Shown: positions 54,038-63,494, counted from the stretch's first letter. The stretch: 64,000 nucleotides of DNA from Gordonia aichiensis NBRC 108223 (GCF_000332975.1 NZ_BANR01000013.1:1-64000), one strand, 5' to 3'. A program made the numbers and translations. Notes: generated by a model from the letters alone, not told the origin.

Positions 54038-54177
54038 GTGATCGGCGCGACCATCGCACATCTCCTGGTGGAACCCTCTTTCCGCAGGTGGTCGTGGATT
54101 GTCGGCCCGCGAAATCAGCGCCACGCCGAGCACCGACCACCCGGCCACCCCGTGGCCGAACCACGAAGGAGATTCAC

Positions 54178-54804
54178 ATGGCAACCCAGGCAAACGCACT
54201 GGCCGTCACCACCCGCACGGAGAAGGGCAAGGGCGCCGCTCGTCGCGCCCGCCGCGAGGGCAACGTGCCCGCCGTGCTCTACGGTCACGGCACCGACCCG
54301 CAACACCTCAACCTCCCGGCACGCGACTTCGCCGCGATCCTGCGTAACAACGGCACCAACGCCGTCGTCGACCTCGACATCGAGGGCACCAAGCAGCTCG
54401 CGCTGACCAAGCAGGTCGACGTCCACCCGATCCGCAACTACATCGAGCACGTCGACCTCCTCGTCATCAAGCGCGGCGAGAAGGTCACCGTCGAGGTCAC
54501 CATCGTCGTCGAGGGTGACGCAGCGCCGGGCACCCTGGTCACCCAGGACGCCAACACCGTCGAGATCGAGGCCGACGCGCTGTCGATTCCCGAGCAGATC
54601 ACCGTCGACGTCGAGGGCTCCGAAGTGGGCACCTCGATCTACGCATCGGATCTCGCGCTGCCCGAGGGCGTCGACCTGATCACCGACCCGGAGACGCTGA
54701 TTGTGGCCGTCAACGAGGCGACCACCGCCGCCGAGCTCGAGGAAGAGACCGACGAGGAGCAGGCAGAAGCCGACGCCGCCGCTGCGGAGGCCGAGGCCGA
54801 GTAA
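54178..54804 (+). CDS. rplY: 50S ribosomal protein L25 (general stress protein Ctc form)
   Basis: A 208-residue 5S-rRNA-binding protein. The N-terminal L25 domain has [24 protein letters not shown] in two parts and PRDF-like ARDFAAILR; the C-terminal TL5 domain runs to about 185. A final Glu/Ala tail of about 25 residues follows, common in actinobacterial Ctc proteins. ATG 54178 has GAAGGAG upstream. It is 44 bp before pth, as in many actinobacteria. Confidence 0.96.
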   Translation: MATQANALAVTTRTEKGKGAARRARREGNVPAVLYGHGTDPQHLNLPARDFAAILRNNGTNAVVDLDIEGTKQLALTKQVDVHPIRNYIEHVDLLVIKRGEKVTVEVTIVVEGDAAPGTLVTQDANTVEIEADALSIPEQITVDVEGSEVGTSIYASDLALPEGVDLITDPETLIVAVNEATTAAELEEETDEEQAEADAAAAEAEAE

Positions 54805-54848
54805 TCCGGCTTCTGCGACGCCCCGCTCCCCTCCAACAAACAGGACCC

Positions 54849-55415
54849 ATGAAACTCGTTGTCGGATTAGGCAATCCGGGCCCCAAGTACGAGCGGACGC
54901 GTCACAACATCGGCGCGATGGTCGCAGACCATCTCGTCACGACGGCCGGCGAACGGTGGAAGGTGCACAAGCGCTCAGGCGCGATGGTCGCACCGATCAC
55001 CCTCGCCGGCCAGTCGGTGTTGGTGGCACGTGCGCGCACGTACATGAACACCACGGGCCGCGAGATCGGCCCACTCGCGAAGTTTTATTCGATCGGGCCG
55101 TCGGACCTCATCGTGCTGCACGACGAACTCGACATCGACTTCGGATCCGTCCGACTCAAGCTCGGCGGCGGCGAAGGCGGGCACAACGGGCTGCGCTCGA
55201 TCAGCCAGGCGGTCGGATCGCGTGACTACTACCGCGTGCGATTGGGCATCGGCCGACCACCCGGCCGTCAGGATCCCGCCGACTACGTCCTCAAACCCTT
55301 CCCGTCGGCTGCACGAGCCGACGTCGAATTACTGATCCAGCACGGCGCCGACGCCACGGAGTCTCTGATTTCCTCTGGTCTCGAAGCCGCGCAGAACGTC
55401 GTCCATACCTGGTGA
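54849..55415 (+). CDS. pth: Peptidyl-tRNA hydrolase
   Basis: A 188-residue enzyme that frees tRNA from peptidyl-tRNA dropped by ribosomes. Catalytic His19 is in [17 protein letters not shown] (N10 also conserved), with MNTTGR, the aspartate in [10 protein letters not shown] and [11 protein letters not shown] as further active-site segments. ATG 54849 gives the normal length. It is probably co-transcribed with rplY. Confidence 0.97.
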   Translation: MKLVVGLGNPGPKYERTRHNIGAMVADHLVTTAGERWKVHKRSGAMVAPITLAGQSVLVARARTYMNTTGREIGPLAKFYSIGPSDLIVLHDELDIDFGSVRLKLGGGEGGHNGLRSISQAVGSRDYYRVRLGIGRPPGRQDPADYVLKPFPSAARADVELLIQHGADATESLISSGLEAAQNVVHTW

Positions 55416-55531
55416 CACGGGTCGTCGACGGCGTCGGGTCCCCAGCGTGAGCGTCCCGTCACAGGCCTGACGCATACCGCCCGCGTTCTCGACCCGCAGC
55501 GCGCGAGCCGCCTCGGTGCGACGATGGGCAG

Positions 55532-57352
55532 ATGTCGGACGCCACGCTGAGCCTGATCGTCCTCGGCGTGACGGTTGTGCTTTTCGTCGTCAACAGGCTG
55601 CCGGTCGGACTCGTCGCGATCGGTTCCGCGCTCGCCCTGTACTTTCTCGGACTCGTCGATGTCGAGGGTCTGACCTCGGGACTCGGTCAGAGTGTCATCG
55701 CCTTCATCGCCGCGCTGTTCGTGATCAGCGAGGGACTCGACGCCTCGGGAATCACAGCCTGGCTGGGCGGAGTACTGGCGCGCGTGGCGGGCCGGACGCG
55801 AACTCGGGTCGTTCTGGCCATCATGGTGTTGGCCGCGGTACTCAGTCCGCTGATCACGATCAACGGGGCGGCCGCAGCGTTGGTCCCGGTCAGCGTCGCC
55901 GTCGCCCGACGCGCGTCTCTGTCGCCTTCCCGAGTCCTGCTGCCTCTCGCATTCGCTGCCAGCGCCGGTTCGCTGCTTACCCTCAGCGGAAGTCCGGTGA
56001 ACGTCATCATCGACGAGACCGCCACCGAGCAAACAGGCTCCCCCATCGGCTATTTCGGCTTCTCGCTCATCGGCGTACCACTCGTCGTGGTGACGCTGGT
56101 CGTCATCGCGCTCGTGGGCGACCGGCTGATTCCGCGACGAGAATCGCAGTCACTACCCGAGGATTTCAGCAGATACCAGCACGACGTCGTCGACCATTAC
56201 GAACTGTCCGGGCTCGCGACGACCGGTGTGCGTACGTTTCGCCTCCACGTCGGTCCCGCGTCGCCACTCGTCGGCAAGACAGTCCGCGCTGCGATCACCG
56301 ACGACGCGATCGATACAGTCGCCGGCCAGTCCGCACGCGGTCGGGTACTGAGTTCGACGCACCGCCTCGAACCGTCGGACGTCCTCGTCGTCTCGGGTGT
56401 GGGGACCGCGGTTCAGACGCTCGCACGCGAGGCCGACCTCACCGTCGAGGACACCATCGGCAGGCGCACGGGTCTCATCAACCGCGACAACGGAATCTGC
56501 GAATTGGTGATCCCGCCACGCTCGTCGTGGATTGGGCGACCCGCGTTCGGCGGCATGGTACGCGCGGAGGACGGCCTGCTCGTGTTGTCGGTACGCCGAC
56601 GCAACGACGACGTCACCTCGCGGGAGAACGCACTGCACGAGGGCGATGCGCTACTGGTGTACGGCCCGTGGGCTGCTCTCGACGCCCTGGCCGACGACCG
56701 CGACGTCCTGGTGGTTGCATCGTCGGAAACCGTTCGGCGCCAAACCGTTCCGCTCGGCCGGAGCGCTCCGCGCGCGGCGATCATCCTGATCGCGACGATC
56801 GCACTGCTCGCCAGCGGAGCCGTACCACCGGTCGTCGCAGGGTTGCTCGGCGCGGGGGCGATGGTGTTGTTCCGCGTGCTCTCGAGTGAACAGGCCTACC
56901 GCGCGGTCCCGTGGGCGACACTCGTGCTGATCGCCGCGCTGATCCCGATGTCGTCGGCGATCACCAGCAGCGGTGGTGCCGAACTGATCGCACGACCGAT
57001 CGTCGACCTCGTCTCCGGGCACAGCGCGTACCTCCTTCTCGCGATGCTCTTCGTGTTGACTGCCGTGCTCGGGCAGTTCATCTCGAACGTGGCCACAGCG
57101 CTGATCGTCATTCCCATCGCGCTCGTCGCGGCGGCCGATGTCGGAGTCGACGCCCGCACCGTACTCATGGTGGTGTGTGTCGCCGCGGCAGCGTCGCTGC
57201 TCACACCCATCGCTACCCCGGCGAACATGATCGTGATGAATCCGGGTGGTTATCGGTTCGGTGATTACTGGCGGCTCGGGATCGTGCTGATGGTCTGCTG
57301 GCTGATCGTCGCGGTGACGCTGGTCCCGGTGTTCTGGCCGATCGACGGCTGA
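55532..57352 (+). CDS. SLC13/DASS-type anion permease with central RCK-C domains
   Basis: A 606-residue membrane carrier. Helical halves at 1-200 and 425-606 flank a soluble centre with two TrkA-C-like domains (about 225-310 and 315-400: GKTVRAAITDDAID; LEPSDVLVVSGVG; LHEGDALLVYGPW). The helical parts carry SLC13-like motifs LSGSPVNVI and LLTPIATPANMIVMNPGGY. Relatives transport sulfate or di- and tricarboxylates with sodium. Sulfate is appealing given the sulfation genes in this window, but that is speculative. Single gene, 116 bp after pth. Confidence 0.87.
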   Translation: MSDATLSLIVLGVTVVLFVVNRLPVGLVAIGSALALYFLGLVDVEGLTSGLGQSVIAFIAALFVISEGLDASGITAWLGGVLARVAGRTRTRVVLAIMVLAAVLSPLITINGAAAALVPVSVAVARRASLSPSRVLLPLAFAASAGSLLTLSGSPVNVIIDETATEQTGSPIGYFGFSLIGVPLVVVTLVVIALVGDRLIPRRESQSLPEDFSRYQHDVVDHYELSGLATTGVRTFRLHVGPASPLVGKTVRAAITDDAIDTVAGQSARGRVLSSTHRLEPSDVLVVSGVGTAVQTLAREADLTVEDTIGRRTGLINRDNGICELVIPPRSSWIGRPAFGGMVRAEDGLLVLSVRRRNDDVTSRENALHEGDALLVYGPWAALDALADDRDVLVVASSETVRRQTVPLGRSAPRAAIILIATIALLASGAVPPVVAGLLGAGAMVLFRVLSSEQAYRAVPWATLVLIAALIPMSSAITSSGGAELIARPIVDLVSGHSAYLLLAMLFVLTAVLGQFISNVATALIVIPIALVAAADVGVDARTVLMVVCVAAAASLLTPIATPANMIVMNPGGYRFGDYWRLGIVLMVCWLIVAVTLVPVFWPIDG

Positions 57353-57425
57353 CTGGTCGAGCCGCCGAGCCCGCCGCTCGACGCGGCGATTCCAGGTGTC
57401 CTTCCGGACGCGTGGTCGGCGCGCC

Positions 57426-57431
57426 TACACT
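57426..57431 (+). promoter_or_regulatory. -10-like box upstream of the first FabH-like gene
   Basis: TACACT lies 57 nt before the GTG start, allowing a leader of about 50 nt that includes the GGGAG ribosome site (57478-57482). The -35 is unclear. Confidence 0.35.
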
Positions 57432-57488
57432 TTCTGCCGAGGGTCGGCGCCGGGCTGCGACCACGTACTTGTCAAAAGGGAGTTTCTT

Positions 57489-58559
57489 GTGAGCGTCATC
57501 GCCGCCAACACGGGCCATCAGAACGTCGCGATGTTGGGCATCGGCGCATACCGACCACAGCGTCTGGTCAGCAATGACGAGGTATGCGAGGTCCTCGACA
57601 GCTCCGATGAGTGGATCTTCGAGCGCAGCGGTGTCCGCAATCGACGCTGGATCAGCGGCGACGAGTCGGCGCGGTCGATGGCCGCAGCTGCGGCCGAGCG
57701 CGCCATCGAGAACTCGGGCATCGCCAAGGAGAAGATCGGCGCGCTGATCCTGGCCACCAACAGCTGGAAGACGAAGATCCCGCACGGCGGCCCCATCGTC
57801 GCCTACGACATCGGCCTCAACGGCATTCCGGCCTACGACATCGCTGCCGGCTGCGGCGGCTTCGGCTACGCGCTCGGCGTTGCCGCCGACACCGTGCGCG
57901 CAGGTTCTGCCGAGTACGTGCTGGTTGTCGGCGTCGAGACGATGTCGGTCGTCATGGAGCCCACCGACCGCAACACCGCTTTCATCTTCGGCGACGGAGC
58001 CGGTGCCGTCGTGGTGGGGCCGAGTGAGGCGAACGGGATCTCGCCGACCGTCTGGGGCTCCGACGGGGAGAACGCCGAGGCCATCGGTCAGAACTACGAC
58101 ATTCCCGAGTACATGGACCGCGCGCAGGAGTATCAGCACAAGGACCCGGAGACCGATCCCGTCGGCCGCATGGTGGTCACGATGCAGGGCCCGCGCGTCT
58201 TCCGTTGGGCAGCCATCACGCTGCCCAAGGCGCTGACGTCGGTGATCGAGCGGTCCGGCATCAGCGCCGACGACATTGAGGTCTTCGTCCCCCACCAGGC
58301 GAACGCCCGCATCAACGAGTTGATGAAGAAGAACCTCGGCTTCCCCGACGATATGCCGATGGCCAACGACATCGAGAACACGGGCAACACGTCGGCAGCG
58401 TCGATCCCGCTCGCCATGGAGGAGATGCTCGCAACCGGCAAGGCCAAGGGCGGCCAGACCGCGCTGCTGCTCGGGTTCGGTGCGGGTCTCTCCTACGCCG
58501 GGGCCGTCGTGACGCTGCCCCCGGCGCCGAAGGTGAGCAGCTTCGACGACCTCGGGTAA
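57489..58559 (+). CDS. 3-oxoacyl-ACP synthase III (FabH-like), copy 1
   Basis: A 356-residue thiolase-fold condensing enzyme joining an acyl-CoA to malonyl-ACP or a similar acceptor. The full catalytic triad is present: C122 (AAGCGGFGYA), H269 (FVPHQANAR) and N300 (NTGNTSAAS). N-terminal DSSDEWIFERSGVRNRRW is typical FabH. GTG 57489 follows GGGAG. A 55-bp tandem duplication at its 3' end has altered the C-terminus to FDDLG. A second homologue follows after 202 bp. Primary FabH and a specialised starter enzyme cannot be told apart from sequence alone. Confidence 0.88.
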   Translation: MSVIAANTGHQNVAMLGIGAYRPQRLVSNDEVCEVLDSSDEWIFERSGVRNRRWISGDESARSMAAAAAERAIENSGIAKEKIGALILATNSWKTKIPHGGPIVAYDIGLNGIPAYDIAAGCGGFGYALGVAADTVRAGSAEYVLVVGVETMSVVMEPTDRNTAFIFGDGAGAVVVGPSEANGISPTVWGSDGENAEAIGQNYDIPEYMDRAQEYQHKDPETDPVGRMVVTMQGPRVFRWAAITLPKALTSVIERSGISADDIEVFVPHQANARINELMKKNLGFPDDMPMANDIENTGNTSAASIPLAMEEMLATGKAKGGQTALLLGFGAGLSYAGAVVTLPPAPKVSSFDDLG

Positions 58560-58603
58560 CACCGTGACGCTGCCCCCGGCGCCCAAGGTGAGCAGCTTCG
58601 ACG
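58509..58603. repeat. 55-bp-period tandem duplication at the end of the first FabH-like gene
   Basis: A 40-bp segment beginning GTGACGCTGCCCCCGGCGCC occurs at 58509-58548 and again at 58564-58603, with one mismatch in 40. The second copy would read the same C-terminal residues and then end in FDAGSR, suggesting the original end of the gene. Confidence 0.85.
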
Positions 58604-58628
58604 CCGGTTCGCGCTGACCGCGTCGTTC

Positions 58629-58670
58629 CGTATGACGCTAGCTCCGATACTCCGGTGGATCTGTCATACG
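58629..58670. terminator. Stem-loop between the two FabH-like genes
   Basis: CGTATGAC (58629-58636) and GTCATACG (58663-58670) are perfect arms around a 26-nt loop. It may end the first transcript or be a regulatory site. Confidence 0.4.
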
Positions 58671-58761
58671 CATCGTCGACGTCGTACCGGCGCGCACCTA
58701 CTTCCGAGTAGCGCCGCGATGTGAGACGGTCTATGTCGGGTCGCATAGCGGAAGGACACCC

Positions 58762-59778
58762 ATGGCAACCATCGCGGACAGGTCGGGCACCAACAACATC
58801 GGGATGCTGAGCATCGGGGCATACCGGCCCGAACGCGTCGTCACCAACGACGAGATCTGCGAGTACATCGACTCCTCTGACGAGTGGATCTACACCCGTA
58901 CCGGCATCAAGACCCGACGCTTTGCGCGCCGCGACGAGGACGTCGTTGAGATGGGAATCAAGGCTGGACGCACAGCCATCGCCAACGCTCTGCTGTCCGG
59001 CTCCGACATCGACGCCGTCATCCTGGCCACCAACACCCACCTGCTGATGACCCCGGCCGGCGCGACCAAGGTGGCGACCGAGCTCGGCGCCAATGGCGTA
59101 CCGGCGTTCGACGTGACCGTCGGCTGCGCCGGATTCGGCTACGGCATGGCCCTGGCAGCCGACATGGTGCGCGGCGGTAGCGCCACGCACGTGCTGGTGA
59201 TCGGCGCCGAACAACTCTCGGTCACCCTCGACATGACCGACCGCAGCAACTGCTTCATCTTCGGCGACGGCGCAGGCGCCGTGGTCGTTGGCCCGACCGA
59301 CGACCAGCAGCTCGGACCGGTCATCTGGGGCAGCGACGGCACCCAGTACGACGCCATCCGCCAGGACATCGACTGGGTCACCTTCCTCGACAGCGACCGC
59401 ACCCAACGGCCCTACGTCCGCCTACAGGGCACAGCCGTGTTCCGCTGGGCAGCGTTCGAGATGGGAAAGGTTGCGCAGCGCGCACTCGAGGCGGCCAAGA
59501 TCGGTTCCGAGGACCTCGACGTCTTCGTGCCGCACCAGGCCAACACCCGAATCAACGACCTCCTCGCCAAGACTCTGCACCTCCCCGAGGGCACCCCGGT
59601 GGCCAACGACATCGAACACACCGGCAACACGTCGGCGGCGTCGATTCCGCTCGCCATGGAGGACCTGCTCTCGACCGGCAAGGCCAAGCCCGGCGACACC
59701 GCGCTCCTCCTCGGCTACGGGGCAGGCCTCAGCTACGCGGCGCAGGTCGTCAAGATGCCGCCGGTTCCGTTCGAGTAG
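58762..59778 (+). CDS. 3-oxoacyl-ACP synthase III (FabH-like), copy 2
   Basis: A 338-residue homologue of the preceding protein, with the same triad: C122 ([10 protein letters not shown]), H258 (FVPHQANTR) and N289 (HTGNTSAAS). It retains [18 protein letters not shown] and [17 protein letters not shown]. It is shorter in the acyl-pocket region (about 200-220), so the two copies probably prefer different acyl chains. ATG 58762 follows GGAAGGA. The pair looks like an old tandem duplication that has diverged. Confidence 0.9.
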   Translation: MATIADRSGTNNIGMLSIGAYRPERVVTNDEICEYIDSSDEWIYTRTGIKTRRFARRDEDVVEMGIKAGRTAIANALLSGSDIDAVILATNTHLLMTPAGATKVATELGANGVPAFDVTVGCAGFGYGMALAADMVRGGSATHVLVIGAEQLSVTLDMTDRSNCFIFGDGAGAVVVGPTDDQQLGPVIWGSDGTQYDAIRQDIDWVTFLDSDRTQRPYVRLQGTAVFRWAAFEMGKVAQRALEAAKIGSEDLDVFVPHQANTRINDLLAKTLHLPEGTPVANDIEHTGNTSAASIPLAMEDLLSTGKAKPGDTALLLGYGAGLSYAAQVVKMPPVPFE

Positions 59779-59859
59779 CAATTGCGCTGAGCAGGGTCGA
59801 CCAGGCCGACGCGTCGCTGGCGGCATGCGAGCGTTTTGCTCCGACGCTCGCCCGGCCAG

Positions 59860-59865
59860 TACCCT
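59860..59865 (+). promoter_or_regulatory. -10 box of prfC (leaderless)
   Basis: TACCCT ends 6 nt before the GTG start of prfC, predicting a leaderless transcript. Confidence 0.5.
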
Positions 59866-59871
59866 CGTCTG

Positions 59872-61482
59872 GTGAGTTCTGACGCGCGTGAGCTGCGGCT
59901 CGAGGCCCAGCGTCGACGTACCTTCGCCATCATCTCCCACCCCGACGCGGGTAAGTCGACGATGACCGAGGCGCTCGCGCTGCACGCGCACGTGATCAGC
60001 GAGGCAGGCGCCATCCACGGCAAGGCCGGACGCAAGTCGACGGTGTCGGACTGGATGGAGATGGAGAAGGCGCGCGGCATCTCCGTGAGTTCGACAGCGC
60101 TGCAGTTCAACTACGCACTCGAGGGCACGGACGGCCCTGGCGCGGTGATCAACCTCGTCGACACCCCGGGCCACGCCGACTTCTCCGAGGACACCTATCG
60201 CGTCCTCACCGCGGTCGACGCCGCGGTGATGCTGATCGACGCCGCCAAGGGCCTCGAACCCCAGACACTCAAGCTGTTCCAGGTGTGTCGCCACCGCGGC
60301 ATCCCGGTCATCACCGTCATCAACAAGTGGGACCGCCCCGGCCGGACGCCGCTGGAGCTGATCGACGAGATCAGCGAGCGCATCGGATTGATCCCCACTC
60401 CCCTGTTCCTGCCCGTTGGCATCGCAGGCGACTTCCGCGGGCTCCTCGACCGGCGCACCGGCGAGTACATCCACTTCACCCGGACCGCGGGCGGCGCGAA
60501 GATCGCACCGGAGGAACTACTCGACGCCGACGCCGCGCTCGACCGTGAGGGCGACGCGTGGATCGCGGCGGTCGAAGAGAGCGAACTGCTCTCCGAGATG
60601 GGCCAGGACCACGACGAGGAGTTGTTCCTCGCCGGCCAGACGTCGCCGATGATCTTCGCCTCGGCCATGCTGAATTTCGGTGTGCGCCAATTGCTCGACG
60701 CTCTCGTCGCACTCGCTCCCGCACCGTCGGGTCGTACCGGAATCGATGGAACCGTCCGCGAGGTCACCGACCCGTTCAGCGCGGTCGTGTTCAAGGTCCA
60801 GGCGGGCATGGACTCCAGCCATCGCGACCGGCTGGCCTTCATGCGCATCGTCAGCGGCGAGTTCGAGCGCGGCATGGTCGTCACCCACGCGCAGACCGGA
60901 AAACCGTTCGCCACCAAGTATGCCCACACAGTGGTCGGCCGCGACCGTTCGACGGTCGACACCGCCTACCCCGGCGACGTCGTAGGTCTCGTCAACGCGA
61001 CGGCACTCGCCCCGGGCGACACCCTCTACGACGGTCCGCGTGTCCAGTACCCACCGATCCCCTCCTTTGCGCCAGAACACTTTTCGACGCTGCGCGTCAC
61101 CACCGCCGACAAGTACAAGCAGTTCCGCAAGGCCATGGATCAACTCGACAGCGAGGGCGTCGTGCAGGTGCTTCGCAACGACACCCGCGGCGACGCCTCG
61201 CCGGTGCTCGCCGCCGTCGGCCCGATGCAGTTCGAGGTGGTCACCGCACGGATGAAGACCGAGTTCAACGTCGACACCGTGATCGAGCCACTCGGATACA
61301 GTCTCGCCAGACGCACGGACGCCGACAGCGCAGCGGAACTCAACCGCCAGCGTGGCGTCGAGGTTTTCACGCGCACCGACGGCGCGATGCTCGCTCTGTT
61401 CAGCGACAAGTGGCGGCTGCAGTACATCGAGAAGGAACACGGCGACCTCACGCTCGAACCGCTTGTCGCGACCGCTGATTGA
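59872..61482 (+). CDS. prfC: Peptide chain release factor 3
   Basis: A 536-residue translational GTPase that recycles RF1/RF2 from the ribosome. G motifs are SHPDAGKST (22-30), the switch region AGRKSTVSDWMEMEKARGISV, DTPGHADF near 91 and NKWD. The C-terminal RF3 domain has PQ-like PSFAPEHF and VGPMQFEVV. GTG 59872 was chosen from its -10 spacing and the family N-terminus; the frame runs back to 59836. Not every actinobacterium has RF3. Confidence 0.95.
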   Translation: MSSDARELRLEAQRRRTFAIISHPDAGKSTMTEALALHAHVISEAGAIHGKAGRKSTVSDWMEMEKARGISVSSTALQFNYALEGTDGPGAVINLVDTPGHADFSEDTYRVLTAVDAAVMLIDAAKGLEPQTLKLFQVCRHRGIPVITVINKWDRPGRTPLELIDEISERIGLIPTPLFLPVGIAGDFRGLLDRRTGEYIHFTRTAGGAKIAPEELLDADAALDREGDAWIAAVEESELLSEMGQDHDEELFLAGQTSPMIFASAMLNFGVRQLLDALVALAPAPSGRTGIDGTVREVTDPFSAVVFKVQAGMDSSHRDRLAFMRIVSGEFERGMVVTHAQTGKPFATKYAHTVVGRDRSTVDTAYPGDVVGLVNATALAPGDTLYDGPRVQYPPIPSFAPEHFSTLRVTTADKYKQFRKAMDQLDSEGVVQVLRNDTRGDASPVLAAVGPMQFEVVTARMKTEFNVDTVIEPLGYSLARRTDADSAAELNRQRGVEVFTRTDGAMLALFSDKWRLQYIEKEHGDLTLEPLVATAD

Positions 61483-61485
61483 CCG

Positions 61486-62322
61486 GTGCGGACAGTCGAA
61501 ACGGTGACTCGCACATCAAGCCGACGGGGCCGTCTCCCCGCGGTGCACGGCACGCGCAGCGTGCGGACCGGCGTCGTGGCCATCGCGGCGGCCGCGCTCA
61601 CGTCGACCATCGCCGCGTGCTCCGACTCGACGTCGGCGACCCGCGCGGCACAGTCGTCGTCGGCGGTAGCCGCGGCCTCCGCCCCGCAGGACCCTGCTCG
61701 GTGTACCGAGAAGCCGCCCTCGGGAACCATTGACCGGCAGGGCTTCGATCTCAGCTTCACGCGCGGACAGATTCTCATCGCGTCCGGGCAGACCACTGCA
61801 TCACCCAGCGCACAGGAGGGCCGGACCGCGCTGCCCGCGACGTCGGCCGCGCAGCAGATGTCTTCTGCGCCAGCGTGTTACGAGTTCGCTCGGTGGGGTC
61901 AGCCGAAGCCGGACGTACCCCCCGACACCCTGCTGTTCGTGTTCAAGGGCGACGGCACCGACGGCGCGCAGATCGAGTTCCCCGTCGGCGAGCTGACCGG
62001 CGAACACCTCCCACCGACCGACGGTCCACGTCCACCCGTCGGTCCGCTCACGGCCCCGATCACCGCGAGCGTCGGTCTCTCAGAGAGGGGCATGTACCGG
62101 TCGTCATCGGCATGTAGGTTGACGGTGACAGCGATGTCGTCGAAACGAGCCGCGGGTTCGTTCGAGTGTCCCGAATCGGTTGCGTCCGCACAGAATCCGC
62201 TCGCCCCCGACGACGATGTGCCATTCGATGACGAGGGCACGACATCCACCGGCACACCGGCGCCCGATACAGCGTCGCAGCGTCCGGTCAGACTAACCGG
62301 ATGGTTTGATCTGCGACCGTGA
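61486..62322 (+). CDS. Hypothetical lipoprotein
   Basis: A 278-residue protein that I do not recognise. A hydrophobic stretch ends in the lipobox IAAC with the Cys at residue 45, indicating export and lipidation. The n-region is unusually long, so the true start may be an internal GTG such as 61504. The mature part has a Ser/Ala-rich linker, four further cysteines (CTEK, CYEF, CRLT, CPES) that could form two disulfides, and a Pro/Asp-rich end. It starts 3 bp after prfC and may be co-transcribed. Confidence 0.75.
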   Translation: MRTVETVTRTSSRRGRLPAVHGTRSVRTGVVAIAAAALTSTIAACSDSTSATRAAQSSSAVAAASAPQDPARCTEKPPSGTIDRQGFDLSFTRGQILIASGQTTASPSAQEGRTALPATSAAQQMSSAPACYEFARWGQPKPDVPPDTLLFVFKGDGTDGAQIEFPVGELTGEHLPPTDGPRPPVGPLTAPITASVGLSERGMYRSSSACRLTVTAMSSKRAAGSFECPESVASAQNPLAPDDDVPFDDEGTTSTGTPAPDTASQRPVRLTGWFDLRP

Positions 62323-62326
62323 TCGT

Positions 62327-63328
62327 TCAATCCTCGACGATCGAGGCGACCACCGACTGATCGACGGCATCGATCGTCGACGGCTCGAACGACGGACTGC
62401 GGTCCTTGTCGACGAGCATCGCCCGGACACCTTCGGAGAAGTCGTTCGTCTTGGTGATCTGCGTTGCCGCATGCAGTTCGCGGTCGAAACACTCGTCGAG
62501 CGTCGAATCCTGCCCGGCGTCGAGAAGCGCCGCGGTGACCCACAGGCTCGTCGGAGATGCACCCTCGAGGAGTTCGACCATCTCCGCCGCCCACTCGTCG
62601 CCCGCCGCTCCGCGCAGTCCTCCGAGAATGGCCGCGACGTTGTCGTCGCCGAAGTACTCGCCGATCTTCGCGATCGGCAGATCGGACGACGGCAAGTCGC
62701 TTCTGCCGCCGAGGATGTCGACGAGCGAGTCGCCGGCGCGCACCGCATCGGCAACCGAATCCAACTCGGCTGCGGGCACGAAGTGGGTAGCCAGACCGAG
62801 ATGCACGGCGTCTGCCCCACGCACCCGGGAACCGGTGAGACCCAACCACATTCCCACCCCACGCGGTAGGCGCGGCAGGAAGTAGGTCGCGCCGACGTCG
62901 GGGAAGAATCCGATCGCGGCCTCGGGCATCGCCAGCAGAGAGTTCTCGGTGACGACGCGGATCTCCCCGTGGACGCTGATGCCGAGCCCGCCGCCCATAG
63001 CCGCACCGTCGATCAGCGCGATATACGCCTTGGGATAGTGCGCGATCATCTGGTCAAGCCGATACTCGGAGGCGAAATAGTTCTTGATCTCGTCGTACTC
63101 GTGCGCGACGGCGTGGTCGCGGATAGCCCTGATGTCGCCGCCCGCGCAGAACGCGCGATCGCTGGCTGAGGTCACCAGCACCGTCTCGATCGACTCATCG
63201 TCGCCCCAACGCCCGAGGACGTCGTGCATGTCGTCGATCATCGTCTGATCGAGCGCGTTGAGTGCCTTGGGCCGGTCAAGGATGATCTCGCCGACGCCGT
63301 TGCCGACCTGGGTGCGGATGAAAGACAT
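62327..63328 (-). CDS. Enoyl-CoA hydratase/isomerase family protein, 3-hydroxyisobutyryl-CoA hydrolase type
   Basis: A 333-residue crotonase-fold protein. RPKALNALDQTMI, the oxyanion segment SDRAFCAGGDIRAI near 58-71, GAAMGGGLGISVHGEIRV and MPEAAIGFFPDVGATYFLPRLP split across the core match the HIBYL-CoA hydrolase subgroup, which acts in valine breakdown; length exceeds that of simple hydratases. ATG 63328 follows a TACCGT -10 box (63341-63336) by 7 nt. It converges on the lipoprotein gene, 4 bp between stops. It may cooperate with MmsA, encoded 30 kb away. Confidence 0.9.
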   Translation of the reverse strand: MSFIRTQVGNGVGEIILDRPKALNALDQTMIDDMHDVLGRWGDDESIETVLVTSASDRAFCAGGDIRAIRDHAVAHEYDEIKNYFASEYRLDQMIAHYPKAYIALIDGAAMGGGLGISVHGEIRVVTENSLLAMPEAAIGFFPDVGATYFLPRLPRGVGMWLGLTGSRVRGADAVHLGLATHFVPAAELDSVADAVRAGDSLVDILGGRSDLPSSDLPIAKIGEYFGDDNVAAILGGLRGAAGDEWAAEMVELLEGASPTSLWVTAALLDAGQDSTLDECFDRELHAATQITKTNDFSEGVRAMLVDKDRSPSFEPSTIDAVDQSVVASIVED

Positions 63329-63335
63329 GGACTTC

Positions 63336-63341
63336 ACGGTA
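63336..63341 (-). promoter_or_regulatory. -10 box of the hydroxyisobutyryl-CoA hydrolase-like gene
   Basis: TACCGT on the minus strand ends 7 nt before the ATG at 63328, predicting a leaderless transcript. Confidence 0.45.
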
Positions 63342-63377
63342 GCGCGTTGTCGAGCGAAGCCGCCGACACGAACTCGG

Positions 63378-63408
63378 TTGACAGTGCACTACGCCTGCGC
63401 GTTATCGT
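63378..63408 (+). promoter_or_regulatory. Promoter of the ABC-F gene
   Basis: A consensus TTGACA -35 (63378-63383) and TATCGT -10 (63403-63408) lie 19 nt apart, giving a leader of about 145 nt before the ABC-F start. This is the best -35 match noted in the window. Confidence 0.55.
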
Positions 63409-63482
63409 GAACAGCGTCCACGTGGTCGGCGGGATTCGTCGGCGGCCACGTACTCATCAGAGATCAGGAGTGCTCACCAGTC

Positions 63483-63494
63483 ATGAACAGCTGA
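63483..63494 (+). other. Possible three-codon leader peptide (MNS)
   Basis: ATG AAC AGC TGA lies in the long leader of the ABC-F gene with AGGAG 12 nt upstream (63466-63470). Leader peptides of this sort control some antibiotic-resistance ABC-F genes through ribosome stalling. The spacing is long and the peptide tiny, so support is weak. Confidence 0.3.
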
